Origin: an uncultured Bacteroidaceae bacterium
GTDB lineage: Bacteria > Bacteroidota > Bacteroidia > Bacteroidales > Bacteroidaceae
Direction of reading: 5' to 3'
DNA: 58,709 nt
Assembly: GCA_905233765.1 (NCBI GenBank)
Contig: CAJOCU010000018.1
Span: forward strand, 1-58,709
Made by a program: the position numbers and the translations under genes. This document shows, one piece after another, positions 32,097-40,176 of this stretch; positions within the stretch are counted from its first letter, which is position 1, and each line of letters begins with the position of its first letter. The notes below the pieces were generated by a model that worked only from the letters and a program-made list of their open reading frames with translations, was not told the DNA's origin and made no database searches.

Positions 32097-33689
32097 ATGA
32101 CAGCAAAACAAGTAATCGAATCTGGCAAAGCCATCCTCGGCATTGAGTTTGGCTCCACGCGCATCAAGGCCGTGCTCATCGACCCCGAAAACAAGCCCAT
32201 CGCACAGGGCAGCCACACCTGGGAGAACCAGCTGGTGGACGGACTATGGACATACTCCACAGAGGCTATCTGGTATGGCCTGCAGGACTGCTATGCCGAC
32301 CTGCGCAAGAGCGTGCTGGAGCAGTACGACTGCGAGATTGAGACACTCGCCGGCATCGGCTTCAGCGCTATGATGCACGGCTACATGCCGTTCAACGCCA
32401 AGGGCGAGATCATGGTGCCCTTCCGCACATGGCGAAACACCAACACGGGCAAGGCTGCCGCTGAACTCAGCGAGCTGTTCAACTACAATATCCCCCTGCG
32501 CTGGAGCATCAGCCATATCTACGAGGCCATCCTCGACAACGAGGAACACGTGAAGGACATCACCTTCCTCACCACCCTCGCGGGCTACGTGCACTGGCAG
32601 GTGACCGGTCAGAAGGTGCTGGGCGTGGGCGACGCATCAGGCATGATTCCCGTGGATCCCTTCACGAAGACCTACGATGCTACGATGGTGGCCAAGTTCG
32701 ATAAGCTCATCGAACCACGTGGTTTCTCATGGAAACTGCTGGATATCCTGCCCAAGGTGCTCGTGGCTGGCGAGAACGCAGGCTTCCTGACACCCGAAGG
32801 CGCACTGAAACTCGATGTCAGCGGACACCTCAAGCCCGGCATCCCCGTATGTCCGCCTGAGGGCGACGCTGGAACAGGTATGGTGGCTACGAATGCAGTG
32901 CGTCAGCGCACAGGTAACGTCAGCGCCGGTACCAGCTCCTTCTCCATGATTGTGCTGGAGAAACCACTCACCAAGCCCTACGAGGTACTCGACATGGTGA
33001 CCACGCCCGACGGAAGCCTCGTGGCCATGGTACACTGCAACAACTGCACCAGCGAGATCAATGCGTGGGTGAAGATGTTCAAGGAATACCAGGAGCTGCT
33101 CGGCGTGAAGCAGAACACCAACGAGCTCTACACGACCCTCTTCAACGCTGCCCTCAACGGCGATGCCGACTGCGGCGGACTGATGGCCTACAACTACATC
33201 TCCGGCGAGCCTGTCACTGGACTCATGGACGGTCGTCCCCTGTTCGTGCGCTCCGCCAACGACAAGTTCACACTCGCCAATTTCATGCGTGCACAGCTTT
33301 ACGGCGCCATCGGCGTGCTGAAGATTGGCAACGACATCCTGTTCAACGAAGAGAAGGTCCAGGTGGATCGCATCATGGGGCACGGTGGATACTTCACCAC
33401 ACCCAAGGTAGGCCAGCGCATGCTGGCTGCTGCCCTCAACTCGCCCATCAGCGTGATGGAGACCGCCGGCGAAGGTGGCGCGTGGGGCATCGCACTGTTG
33501 GCAGGCTATATGGTCAACAATGCCAAAGGCCTCGAACTGCCCGACTATCTCGACCAGGTTGTCTTCGCCGGCAACACCGGCGTGGAAGTGGCACCCACGG
33601 CTGAGGACGTGGCTGGCTTCAACCGCTACATTGAGACCTACAAAAACAGCCTCCCCATTGAGAAGGCTGCGGTAGAGTTCAAGAAGTAA
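32097..33689 (+). CDS. FGGY-family carbohydrate kinase, probable L-ribulokinase
   Basis: 530 residues, with the opening ESGKAILGIEFGSTRIKAVL and WENQLVDGLWTYS. I recall the same sequence pattern in the Bacteroides arabinose-locus kinase that phosphorylates L-ribulose. Sugar-binding and ATP motifs are spread through the two FGGY domains (GFSAMMHGYMPF, PPEGDAGTGMVATNA, NVSAGTSSFSMI, GHGGYFTTP). Substrate is by analogy; xylulose is the main alternative. araA and araD are not here. The gene has its own promoter and converges on a GH43 fusion gene, which suits arabinose-containing glycans. Confidence 0.8.
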   Translation: MTAKQVIESGKAILGIEFGSTRIKAVLIDPENKPIAQGSHTWENQLVDGLWTYSTEAIWYGLQDCYADLRKSVLEQYDCEIETLAGIGFSAMMHGYMPFNAKGEIMVPFRTWRNTNTGKAAAELSELFNYNIPLRWSISHIYEAILDNEEHVKDITFLTTLAGYVHWQVTGQKVLGVGDASGMIPVDPFTKTYDATMVAKFDKLIEPRGFSWKLLDILPKVLVAGENAGFLTPEGALKLDVSGHLKPGIPVCPPEGDAGTGMVATNAVRQRTGNVSAGTSSFSMIVLEKPLTKPYEVLDMVTTPDGSLVAMVHCNNCTSEINAWVKMFKEYQELLGVKQNTNELYTTLFNAALNGDADCGGLMAYNYISGEPVTGLMDGRPLFVRSANDKFTLANFMRAQLYGAIGVLKIGNDILFNEEKVQVDRIMGHGGYFTTPKVGQRMLAAALNSPISVMETAGEGGAWGIALLAGYMVNNAKGLELPDYLDQVVFAGNTGVEVAPTAEDVAGFNRYIETYKNSLPIEKAAVEFKK

Positions 33690-33704
33690 TCAGACACAAA
33701 ACCC

Positions 33705-35663
33705 TTATGGGATGAAGTTGGCGAGGGGCCTGAGCCTCTCGCCTTCGTCGTCCATAAGGAAGTAGTGAGGCCTGCGGATGACGTGGCCATCGCGCACTTC
33801 GTGGCTGTGCAGGACGAGCAGGAGACGACCACGCCAGTCGTGGAACAGCATCCCGTGGCCGTAGTTGGGAGGCGTGATGGGCTTGGGCTCCTGCACCCAG
33901 GGACCATCGAGCGTGCCACTACGGCTGTAGGCCACACCCATCGTGTAGTCGCCATTTGCCCAGCTGGTCCAGAGACAACCGAGGCGACCGCTCTGGGTGC
34001 GGAAAAGCCAGGGGCCATCCGTGACACGATTGGGCCACGATCCATCGCGACGCTGGCGCCGCGTGGGTGCGCTGGGCTGCACGTCGCCGGCCTCGTTGCT
34101 CCAAGGGGAATCGCTGGCTCGGAACATCACACGGTCCCAGCCGATGGTGCCGCTGAGGTCGTCGGTGAGGCGAATCTTCTCGACGGTGCCATCGCCGTTC
34201 TGCAACCATTCATGGCAATAAACCATATAAGGATGCCCGTCGGTGTCGATCCACAGGGTGGCATCGAGCGTGGGCTTGAAAGCAGGGAGATAGACAGGGT
34301 CCGACATCGGACGATAAGGTCCATCCGGACGGTCGCTCACCAACACATGGCAGGCGCGACGCGGAATGGGACGACCGGCGATGGTGTCTATAAAGACCTC
34401 GTTGTTGGTGAAGGTGGCAAAGTAGTAGTATTTACCCTGATAGTGGTGAAGCTCCGCAGCCCAAACCTCTGGGTGGTGGCCCATCCACGAAGCGGTATCA
34501 ATCTCTATGACATTGCGAGGACCGTCCCACGTCTGAAGGTTCTTGGAGATCCACATCAGCCCACCCGTGCCCGTCATGTAATAGGTGTGTGTGGCTGAGT
34601 CGGCGAGGATGAAGGGATCACTCAACAGGATACTGTCCGTGGGCACTCCCTCGCGATACGGCGGCACATGGCGCTGAGCCATTGCGGGAGAAGAACAATG
34701 AAAAATGAAAAATGAAATAAGAAAAATGAAAAATAATAGATTAATATGACAGCGGGAAATCAGGCTGAGCAGCTTCTTGCCAGCCACGAGGAGCGTGACG
34801 GCGCCCAGGACGAGGACAATGCCGACGCAGATGCGGGGCGTCAGCGTCTCACCAAAGACAAAAACGCCGATGATGAGGGCTGTGATGGGCTCCAGGGCGC
34901 CAAGGATGGCGGCGGAGGTGGAGCCGATGTAGTGGATGGAAAGGTTCATTGTCACCAGCGAGATGATGGTTGGGAACAGCGCCAGACAAACGAGGTTGAC
35001 CCACAGCCAGGGGTTGTGGGGTGTCTGCAGGGCGAAGGTGAACGAAGCGTTGTCGATGTCAATGGAGGTCAAACGAATGACGTAAAGGAAGGAACCGAAG
35101 AACAAGGCCCAGAACGTCAGTGTCGTGGAGTCCATCTTCTTCAACACGGAACGGTTAACGCCCACGATGTAGATGGCATAGCTCAACGATGACAGCAACA
35201 CCAGCACTACGCCAATGGTGGACAGCGGCGCGTCAGGTTTGCCACGATAGAGCAAGGCGATGCCCACGAAGGCCATGAGGATGCAGATCCACGTCATCAG
35301 GTTGGCTCGCTCATGAAACACGACCCACATGATCAACGCCACCAGCAAAGGATAGGCAAAGAGTATGGTGGAGGCGATGCCGGCGTCCATATACTGATAG
35401 CTCAAGAAGAGCAACAGCGACGAGGCACTGAAGACTAGGCCCATCAGCGCCAAGGACAACAGCTGACGGCGACGCAGACGAAACGATTTCCCCTGCACCA
35501 GCATCATCGCTCCCATCATCAGAATGGCGAAGACATAACGATAGAAGAGCATAGAGTCTGCCGTCATGCCATCGGCGTATAATGGCAAGGCGAAGAGCGG
35601 ATTCAATCCATAGCTGGCAGCGGCGATGCTGCCGAGGGTGACACCTTTGACCTTGACGTTCAT
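33705..35663 (-). CDS. EamA transporter fused to a GH43 glycoside hydrolase
   Basis: 652 residues. Residues 1 to about 305 are an EamA/DMT drug-metabolite transporter with ten helices (LLFLSYQYMDAGIASTI, VFGETLTPRICVGIVLVLGA). From about 327 (MAQRHVPPYREG) the protein is a GH43-type five-bladed beta-propeller: LSDPFILAD with the base Asp near 348, LDATLWIDTDG and EAGDVQPSAPT. GH43 enzymes cut arabinose- or xylose-containing glycans. The linker LLFFIFLISFFIFHCSSPAMA (308-327) comes from a 7-bp DNA repeat and looks like a transmembrane or signal segment. It would place the hydrolase in the periplasm. The single reading frame is seen; a natural single protein is inferred. Confidence 0.75.
   Translation of the reverse strand: MNVKVKGVTLGSIAAASYGLNPLFALPLYADGMTADSMLFYRYVFAILMMGAMMLVQGKSFRLRRRQLLSLALMGLVFSASSLLLFLSYQYMDAGIASTILFAYPLLVALIMWVVFHERANLMTWICILMAFVGIALLYRGKPDAPLSTIGVVLVLLSSLSYAIYIVGVNRSVLKKMDSTTLTFWALFFGSFLYVIRLTSIDIDNASFTFALQTPHNPWLWVNLVCLALFPTIISLVTMNLSIHYIGSTSAAILGALEPITALIIGVFVFGETLTPRICVGIVLVLGAVTLLVAGKKLLSLISRCHINLLFFIFLISFFIFHCSSPAMAQRHVPPYREGVPTDSILLSDPFILADSATHTYYMTGTGGLMWISKNLQTWDGPRNVIEIDTASWMGHHPEVWAAELHHYQGKYYYFATFTNNEVFIDTIAGRPIPRRACHVLVSDRPDGPYRPMSDPVYLPAFKPTLDATLWIDTDGHPYMVYCHEWLQNGDGTVEKIRLTDDLSGTIGWDRVMFRASDSPWSNEAGDVQPSAPTRRQRRDGSWPNRVTDGPWLFRTQSGRLGCLWTSWANGDYTMGVAYSRSGTLDGPWVQEPKPITPPNYGHGMLFHDWRGRLLLVLHSHEVRDGHVIRRPHYFLMDDEGERLRPLANFIP
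34698..34739 (+). repeat. 7-bp tandem repeat (ATGAAAA-like) at a gene fusion
   Basis: Six consecutive 7-base units: ATGAAAA twice, ATGAAAT, AAGAAAA, ATGAAAA, ATAATAG. On the minus strand it is the hydrophobic linker between the EamA and GH43 domains. Confidence 0.85.
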
Positions 35664-35665
35664 TC

Positions 35666-36958
35666 TTACTCTGTATAGTATTCAACCAATCGGTGGATGG
35701 CGCGCTGGCACACGGGGCAGAACTCCTTCACCTCGTTGACCTTCATGCGACATTCCTGTGTGGGACGATAGACGCCCTTGCTCTGGTAGCCGCCACCTTC
35801 ATAAACGCCCACCTTCGTGGTGAGATCGCGCCCGTCGGGCTGCGTGGGGATGGCTGTGCCGGCAGGGAGCATATCACGCCATTTGCTGTCGAAATCCACG
35901 AGCGTCGTGAGATTGGGCTCCCAAGGCTCTGTATCGGAGGGATACCAGGTCTCGTACATATCATCGTAGAAATACTCATCGCCCAAACCGCCAAAGCTGT
36001 GACCGAACTCGTGGACAATGACTTCGAGCTTCGAGCGAGGACTCTTGGCAGAGGCGATGGTGTAGCTGTTATAGATGCCGCCACCACCATACTCTGTAGT
36101 GTTGGCCAGAATGATGAAATGCTCGAAGGGGATGCCTGTACAGAGGTCATAAAGGCGGAAGACGCTAGGGATGGTCATGTAGCGATCGGTGTAGAAGGTG
36201 TCGTAGTGAGCACCTAAAGCGGTGTCGAACCACAAGTTCTTACGAGGAATGGAAATGCCGTTTTGCACGGAACGAGGCATCACGGCCACGAAGTTGAAAT
36301 GGTTCATCAGGGATTTGTAGGGCTCATGAGCCATCAAGGCAAGCACGGTGCTGTCGCACATCGCCAGGAAGTCGGGCATCTGCTCCTCGGTGAAGCCTTC
36401 GGCTACGATGGCCACATCGATGCACTCGCTCGAGTCGCCGTTCTTCCACAGATAGCGCCACGGCGTCTGCACATCCATCGAACGGTCGCGAATCAGAATG
36501 TCACGAGGATCAATGCGATGGCACAACTGCGAGGTGACGCGGTTGTGAATGTCGGTGAGCGAGACGACGACCTCCACAGGGCGCTTGGGCTGAGGGATGA
36601 GGTAGCTGTTGTCGAAACTACGCTCCAGACGCGTGGCCTCCTCGGTGGCTTGCCATTCCTGGAACAGCGTGGAGAAGGAATACTGATAGATGGTGTCCTT
36701 GCTGGCATCGTCTAACACGACGAGCTGTCCGTTGCCGCGAAGCAACTGCTCTGAGAGGTGGTGGCGACGGCCATACCACCCCTTTGTCTTGGACAGGGCG
36801 TGAAGGGCGATATGCTGGGGCTTACTTGTGCCTGAGAAAATGTAGTCGATGCGAAGCGTGGAATCGGTGAACACCTCATCGAAATACACCTCACGCGCAG
36901 AGAGAGAAACACACAGCAACAAAGCTGCGAACAAGGAATGGGAGCGAAGTGACCTCAT
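35666..36958 (-). CDS. M64-family (IgA-type) metallopeptidase
   Basis: 430 residues. Signal peptide LFAALLLCVSLSAREV. The zinc motif HEFGHSFGGLGDEY (about residue 316) is the HExxH-x8-D form of M64 peptidases. The N-terminal part is beta-rich (YFDEVFTDSTLRIDYIFSG). M64 enzymes include bacterial IgA-cutting proteases, but many members have other targets, so the substrate is open. It should be secreted or periplasmic. It is 2 bases from the EamA-GH43 start and 3 bases from the upstream lipoprotein gene, so they are likely translated from one transcript. Confidence 0.9.
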   Translation of the reverse strand: MRSLRSHSLFAALLLCVSLSAREVYFDEVFTDSTLRIDYIFSGTSKPQHIALHALSKTKGWYGRRHHLSEQLLRGNGQLVVLDDASKDTIYQYSFSTLFQEWQATEEATRLERSFDNSYLIPQPKRPVEVVVSLTDIHNRVTSQLCHRIDPRDILIRDRSMDVQTPWRYLWKNGDSSECIDVAIVAEGFTEEQMPDFLAMCDSTVLALMAHEPYKSLMNHFNFVAVMPRSVQNGISIPRKNLWFDTALGAHYDTFYTDRYMTIPSVFRLYDLCTGIPFEHFIILANTTEYGGGGIYNSYTIASAKSPRSKLEVIVHEFGHSFGGLGDEYFYDDMYETWYPSDTEPWEPNLTTLVDFDSKWRDMLPAGTAIPTQPDGRDLTTKVGVYEGGGYQSKGVYRPTQECRMKVNEVKEFCPVCQRAIHRLVEYYTE

Positions 36959-36961
36959 GAC

Positions 36962-37408
36962 TTATTGGACTTTTAATTGACCACTGGCGCGTGCCACATC
37001 ATAGAGCACTGAGCCGATATAGCAGCTGAAATCAGCTTCCATCTCCACAGTGTATGACCCTGCAGCACAGTTCTCGGGCAGCTGGAATGTGAGCGTCGGG
37101 TTTTGCTTGTCGTAGCCGTCGTAGTTGGTGTGGACGGAAAGCAGGGTGTCTTTCAAACGGTTCGTGGTAGCATCGCGAACAATGTTCTTGATGGTCCACT
37201 CGTAGGTGGTCCCTGCAATGCCGTTGCCCTTCTCTGTCTGCTCAATAGTGAGTACTACATTCTGGCCGGGATGGGCCGGATTGGGCTCTTGTCTCATGAC
37301 GCCATAGGAGGGACGTACATATTCATCACGCTCTTCAGCACAGGAGAAGATCAAGGCTGCAGCGGCGATAAAGAATAAGGTATTGGGAATCAAATGTTTT
37401 GCTTTCAT
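36962..37408 (-). CDS. Small lipoprotein of unknown function
   Basis: 148 residues from the ATG at 37408 (MKAKHLIPNTLFF); the frame is open to 37444. The lipobox is AALIFSC. The mature part is beta-rich with QEPNPAHPGQNVVLTIEQTE, TYEWTIKNIVRD and AAGSYTVEMEADFSC, like an Ig-type surface domain. It lies 3 bases before the M64 peptidase gene. The pair may act together on a surface substrate. Confidence 0.75.
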   Translation of the reverse strand: MKAKHLIPNTLFFIAAAALIFSCAEERDEYVRPSYGVMRQEPNPAHPGQNVVLTIEQTEKGNGIAGTTYEWTIKNIVRDATTNRLKDTLLSVHTNYDGYDKQNPTLTFQLPENCAAGSYTVEMEADFSCYIGSVLYDVARASGQLKVQ

Positions 37409-37440
37409 ATATTTTTTTCGATGAACGTTTAAGGAAACTA

Positions 37441-37468
37441 TCATTATTCATTATTCGTTTTCATTCTT
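37441..37468 (+). repeat. 7-bp tandem repeat (TCATTAT-like)
   Basis: TCATTAT twice, then TCGTTTT and CATTCTT. It overlaps the end of maf by 8 bases. Confidence 0.55.
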
Positions 37469-38045
37469 CAAACGCCTTGAGTGCTTGGTAGAGTCGTTGT
37501 ACTGGCAGGCCCACGACATTGAAGAAAGAACCTTCGAGGCGTTCCACACCCACGTAGCCAATCCATTCCTGCACACCATAAGCCCCTGCTTTATCAAGCG
37601 GATGGTAGTGCTGAACGTAGTAGTGGATCTCGTCGTCAGTGAGCTGGGAGAAGGTGACGTCGGAACGACAGGAGAAAGCGGTTTGCTTAGTGGTAGTGGT
37701 CAGGCAGACACCCGTGAACACCTGATGGGTCTTGCCAGACAACGCACGAAGCATCCGGCACGCATCGTCCTCGTCCTTGGGCTTCTCGAGCACCTGACCA
37801 TCGAGCCACACGATGGTGTCGGCAGTGATGAGCAACTCATCGTCGCGCAACTGGCCGATATAAGCGTTTGCCTTTTCGCGGCTGATATACAGAGGTATCT
37901 CTCCTTCCTGCAGTTCCTTCGGATAGCTCTCATCGATGCCAGGGAGCACACGAACCTCAAACGCCAAGCCCAAGCCTGCCAACAGCTCGCGCCGACGGGG
38001 GGAATTGCTGGCTAGGATGAGTTTATAGTTAATAATAGGGGCCAT
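37461..38045 (-). CDS. maf: Maf-like nucleotide pyrophosphatase
   Basis: 194 residues from the ATG at 38045. The start LILASNSPRRRELLAGLGL is the Maf signature. REKANAYIG and ITADTIVWLDGQVLEKP complete the active site. Maf proteins hydrolyse non-canonical or canonical nucleoside triphosphates (dTTP/UTP type) and are linked to septum control in Bacillus. It lies after kdsC on the same strand. Confidence 0.92.
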   Translation of the reverse strand: MAPIINYKLILASNSPRRRELLAGLGLAFEVRVLPGIDESYPKELQEGEIPLYISREKANAYIGQLRDDELLITADTIVWLDGQVLEKPKDEDDACRMLRALSGKTHQVFTGVCLTTTTKQTAFSCRSDVTFSQLTDDEIHYYVQHYHPLDKAGAYGVQEWIGYVGVERLEGSFFNVVGLPVQRLYQALKAFEE

Positions 38046-38085
38046 AAGTTTTAAGTCATTTCTGAAATGCGAGTATTTGCTCTCG

Positions 38086-38604
38086 CTACCAACCAAAAGC
38101 TTTCTGATCACTCATCCATTTCCCCTGTGCCTTCAACACCTGCTCCACCACATCGCGTCCGCAACCGTAGCCGCCTTTGAGATGGCTGATATAGACGGAG
38201 ATGGCTTTGATCTCTGGAGCGGCATCGGCAGGGCAAACAGGGCAACCCACACGTTGCATGATCTCATAGTCGGGGATGTCGTCGCCCATATAGAGGACCT
38301 CGTCGTCGCTGAGGTTGTATTTCGACTTCAAGTGCTCATAGGTCTCAATCTTCACAGAGCACGAAAGGAAGATGTCCTCGATGCCCAACAATTCATAGCG
38401 ACGCCGAATGGCCTCGGGCCGTGCTCCCGTGATGATGGCGATATGGAGACCGCTCATCTGGGCTAGGCGCAGCGCGTAGCCGTCCTTGATGTTCACGGTG
38501 CGAACGGGTTCGCCATCAGGACCCTGTGAGATAGTCTCGGCACTCAGTACGCCGTCGATATCGAACAGCAGCGCACGTATTTTCTTTAAATCATAGTTGA
38601 TCAT
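38086..38604 (-). CDS. kdsC: 3-deoxy-D-manno-octulosonate 8-phosphate phosphatase (KdsC)
   Basis: A HAD-superfamily phosphatase that makes KDO for lipopolysaccharide. It has 172 residues, the tetrameric C0 type without a cap. Motif I is [10 protein letters not shown], motif [14 protein letters not shown] and motif [10 protein letters not shown]. Its ATG overlaps the upstream DUF2520 stop as ATGA, so translation is coupled. Confidence 0.9.
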   Translation of the reverse strand: MINYDLKKIRALLFDIDGVLSAETISQGPDGEPVRTVNIKDGYALRLAQMSGLHIAIITGARPEAIRRRYELLGIEDIFLSCSVKIETYEHLKSKYNLSDDEVLYMGDDIPDYEIMQRVGCPVCPADAAPEIKAISVYISHLKGGYGCGRDVVEQVLKAQGKWMSDQKAFGW

Positions 38605-39443
38605 ATTGTTGTAATATTCCCCTCTTTGTAAGAGAGGGGCTGGGGGTGAGTCTCTTTCATTCTCTCCACGTTCATGATGCTTGAAGACAGGAGCGTGTAG
38701 ATGCGTTGCAGGTCAGGACGATTGGAGAGCATCGCTCGCTGAAGGCCCATCACATTCTCGTCGCGACGTGCTGCAGGGCCTGTCTGTGCTTCGGCTGGTG
38801 GCAGCTGATGTAGTTTATCGACCGTTTCCTCGACGAGAGGCTGCATCACGGAGAAGTCCAGACCGGCATCGGCAAGTAGACCGTCAGCCAGCGTGCAACA
38901 ATGGTTCACAAAATTGCAGGCAAAGACAGCTGCCAGATGCAGTTGTCGGCGCGAAGATGAAGTGGAACGGTGTACGAAATCGGCATTGGCATTCAATTCT
39001 GTAGCCAGATCCATCAGACATCGCTCATCGCTGCGCTGCGAGGCTTCAATAAAGAAATGCACGCGAGAGAAATCAACAGCTCGCTCCTTGGAGAATGTCT
39101 GCATCGGATAGAACACACCACCACGCTCATGACCGGCATCAGCGAAGAGCGACAGCGGCATAGAGCCTGCAGTGTGAGCCATCAGCGCCTGCTCGCGACC
39201 TGAATGCAACTGTCGAATGACGTCGGCCAACACCGTGTCCTTCACTGCTATCAGGTAGAGATCGGCCTCGCATGTAATCACGTCCAGCGAACCCCACATA
39301 TAGCGGCACCCCAATTGCTCTGCGAGTGCCACAGCTGCGATGCGGCTCTTGCTCCACACCTCCACCACCTCATGGCCACATCGCTGCAAGGCAGGTGCTA
39401 GATTGGTGGCCACACGGCCGGCTCCTATGATGGCTATTCTCAT
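38601..39443 (-). CDS. DUF2520 / Rossmann-type oxidoreductase-like protein
   Basis: 280 residues. The dinucleotide loop [17 protein letters not shown] is at the start, then [10 protein letters not shown] and [19 protein letters not shown]. The second half is DUF2520, with [18 protein letters not shown]. The family resembles F420- or NADP-dependent reductases; the substrate is unknown. The last residues ([16 protein letters not shown]) are encoded by a REP-like element (38619-38652), an apparent C-terminal extension. A 4-base ATGA overlap couples it to kdsC. Confidence 0.85.
   Translation of the reverse strand: MRIAIIGAGRVATNLAPALQRCGHEVVEVWSKSRIAAVALAEQLGCRYMWGSLDVITCEADLYLIAVKDTVLADVIRQLHSGREQALMAHTAGSMPLSLFADAGHERGGVFYPMQTFSKERAVDFSRVHFFIEASQRSDERCLMDLATELNANADFVHRSTSSSRRQLHLAAVFACNFVNHCCTLADGLLADAGLDFSVMQPLVEETVDKLHQLPPAEAQTGPAARRDENVMGLQRAMLSNRPDLQRIYTLLSSSIMNVERMKETHPQPLSYKEGNITTI
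38619..38652. repeat. REP-like palindrome with G-rich tail (e)
   Basis: Stem CCCCTCT (38619-38625) with AGAGGGG (38633-38639), then CTGGGGGTGAGTC. It encodes the C-terminal PQPLSYKEG of the DUF2520 protein. Confidence 0.7.
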
Positions 39444-39461
39444 TTTTCGTTTAACGTTGAA

Positions 39462-39485
39462 GGTTCAAGAGTTCAAGAGTTGAAG
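39462..39485 (+). repeat. 8-bp tandem repeat (AGTTCAAG-like)
   Basis: GGTTCAAG, AGTTCAAG and AGTTGAAG at the 3' end of the nitroreductase gene, overlapping its last codons. Confidence 0.65.
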
Positions 39486-40006
39486 GAATCTACGTGAACC
39501 TTCTCCCACAGTAGCCGCTCCTCGTTGAACGGCTTACGCTCCATTCCCTTGTGGCCTACAGCCACCATCGCCAGCACCTGCAGCGGCGCTGGGATATTGA
39601 GTAGTTCGCGTACCAACGTGTCCGAAGGCGTGCCATCGGGCGCAAAGCGCTCACGCACCTGCACCCAGCAGGCGCCCAATCCCAGGTCCTCGGCCTGATA
39701 GAGCAGAATGGTGGTGGCAACACTGGCATCCTCGATCCACACGTCGCTCTCCGTAGGGTCGCCGACGACTACAATGGCTAGAGGAGCACCTTCGAGCCAG
39801 TCGGAACCTACGGTCTTAACTGCAGACAGGGACTTCAGCATCTCTTTGTCATCGACAACAACGAAATGCCAGGCGTGCTTACCCTTGCTCGACGGCGCCA
39901 TCAACGCACTCTTCATCAACGTAGTTACTTCGTCAGGTGTCAGTTGTTCGTCAGTGAACTTACGCATCGAGCGGCGCTGCTTGACCAATTTAGAGAAATC
40001 TTCCAT
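39473..40006 (-). CDS. Nitroreductase-family flavoprotein
   Basis: 177 residues from the ATG at 40006 (MEDFSKLVKQRRSMRKF). The start RRSMRKF is the FMN-phosphate-binding region, and SSKGKHAWHFVVVDDKEML and LGLGACWVQVRERF are typical of the nitroreductase fold. These FMN enzymes use NAD(P)H to reduce nitro compounds, quinones or flavins; the natural substrate is unclear. It has its own promoter and is upstream of the DUF2520-kdsC-maf group on the same strand. Confidence 0.88.
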   Translation of the reverse strand: MEDFSKLVKQRRSMRKFTDEQLTPDEVTTLMKSALMAPSSKGKHAWHFVVVDDKEMLKSLSAVKTVGSDWLEGAPLAIVVVGDPTESDVWIEDASVATTILLYQAEDLGLGACWVQVRERFAPDGTPSDTLVRELLNIPAPLQVLAMVAVGHKGMERKPFNEERLLWEKVHVDSFNS

Positions 40007-40039
40007 CTGGATAATATCATTAAATATTGTTTTGTGGCG

Positions 40040-40047
40040 CAAAGGTA
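40040..40047 (-). promoter_or_regulatory. Promoter -7 element for the nitroreductase run
   Basis: The minus strand reads TACCTTTG, 33 bases before the start codon. Confidence 0.6.
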
Positions 40048-40058
40048 AGGTAAATCTA

Positions 40059-40089
40059 ATGAAAAATGAAAAATGAAAAATGAAAAATG
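40059..40089 (+). repeat. 7-bp tandem repeat (ATGAAAA)4
   Basis: Four exact ATGAAAA units and part of a fifth, in the divergent promoter region. Confidence 0.85.
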
Positions 40090-40126
40090 GATTTTATCTG
40101 CGAAAATATCTTTTATCAAAGAAAAT

Positions 40127-40154
40127 CTTTAAACTTTAAACCTTCAACTTTAAA
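40127..40154 (+). repeat. 7-bp tandem repeat (CTTTAAA)4
   Basis: CTTTAAA, CTTTAAA, CCTTCAA, CTTTAAA, just upstream of the helicase promoter. Confidence 0.75.
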
Positions 40155-40163
40155 CATTTTCCT

Positions 40164-40171
40164 TACCTTTG
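40164..40171 (+). promoter_or_regulatory. Promoter -7 element for the helicase, nearly leaderless
   Basis: TACCTTTG ends 5 bases before the ATG at 40177. Transcription would start at or close to the start codon, so the mRNA may have almost no leader. Confidence 0.6.
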
Positions 40172-40176
40172 CACAC

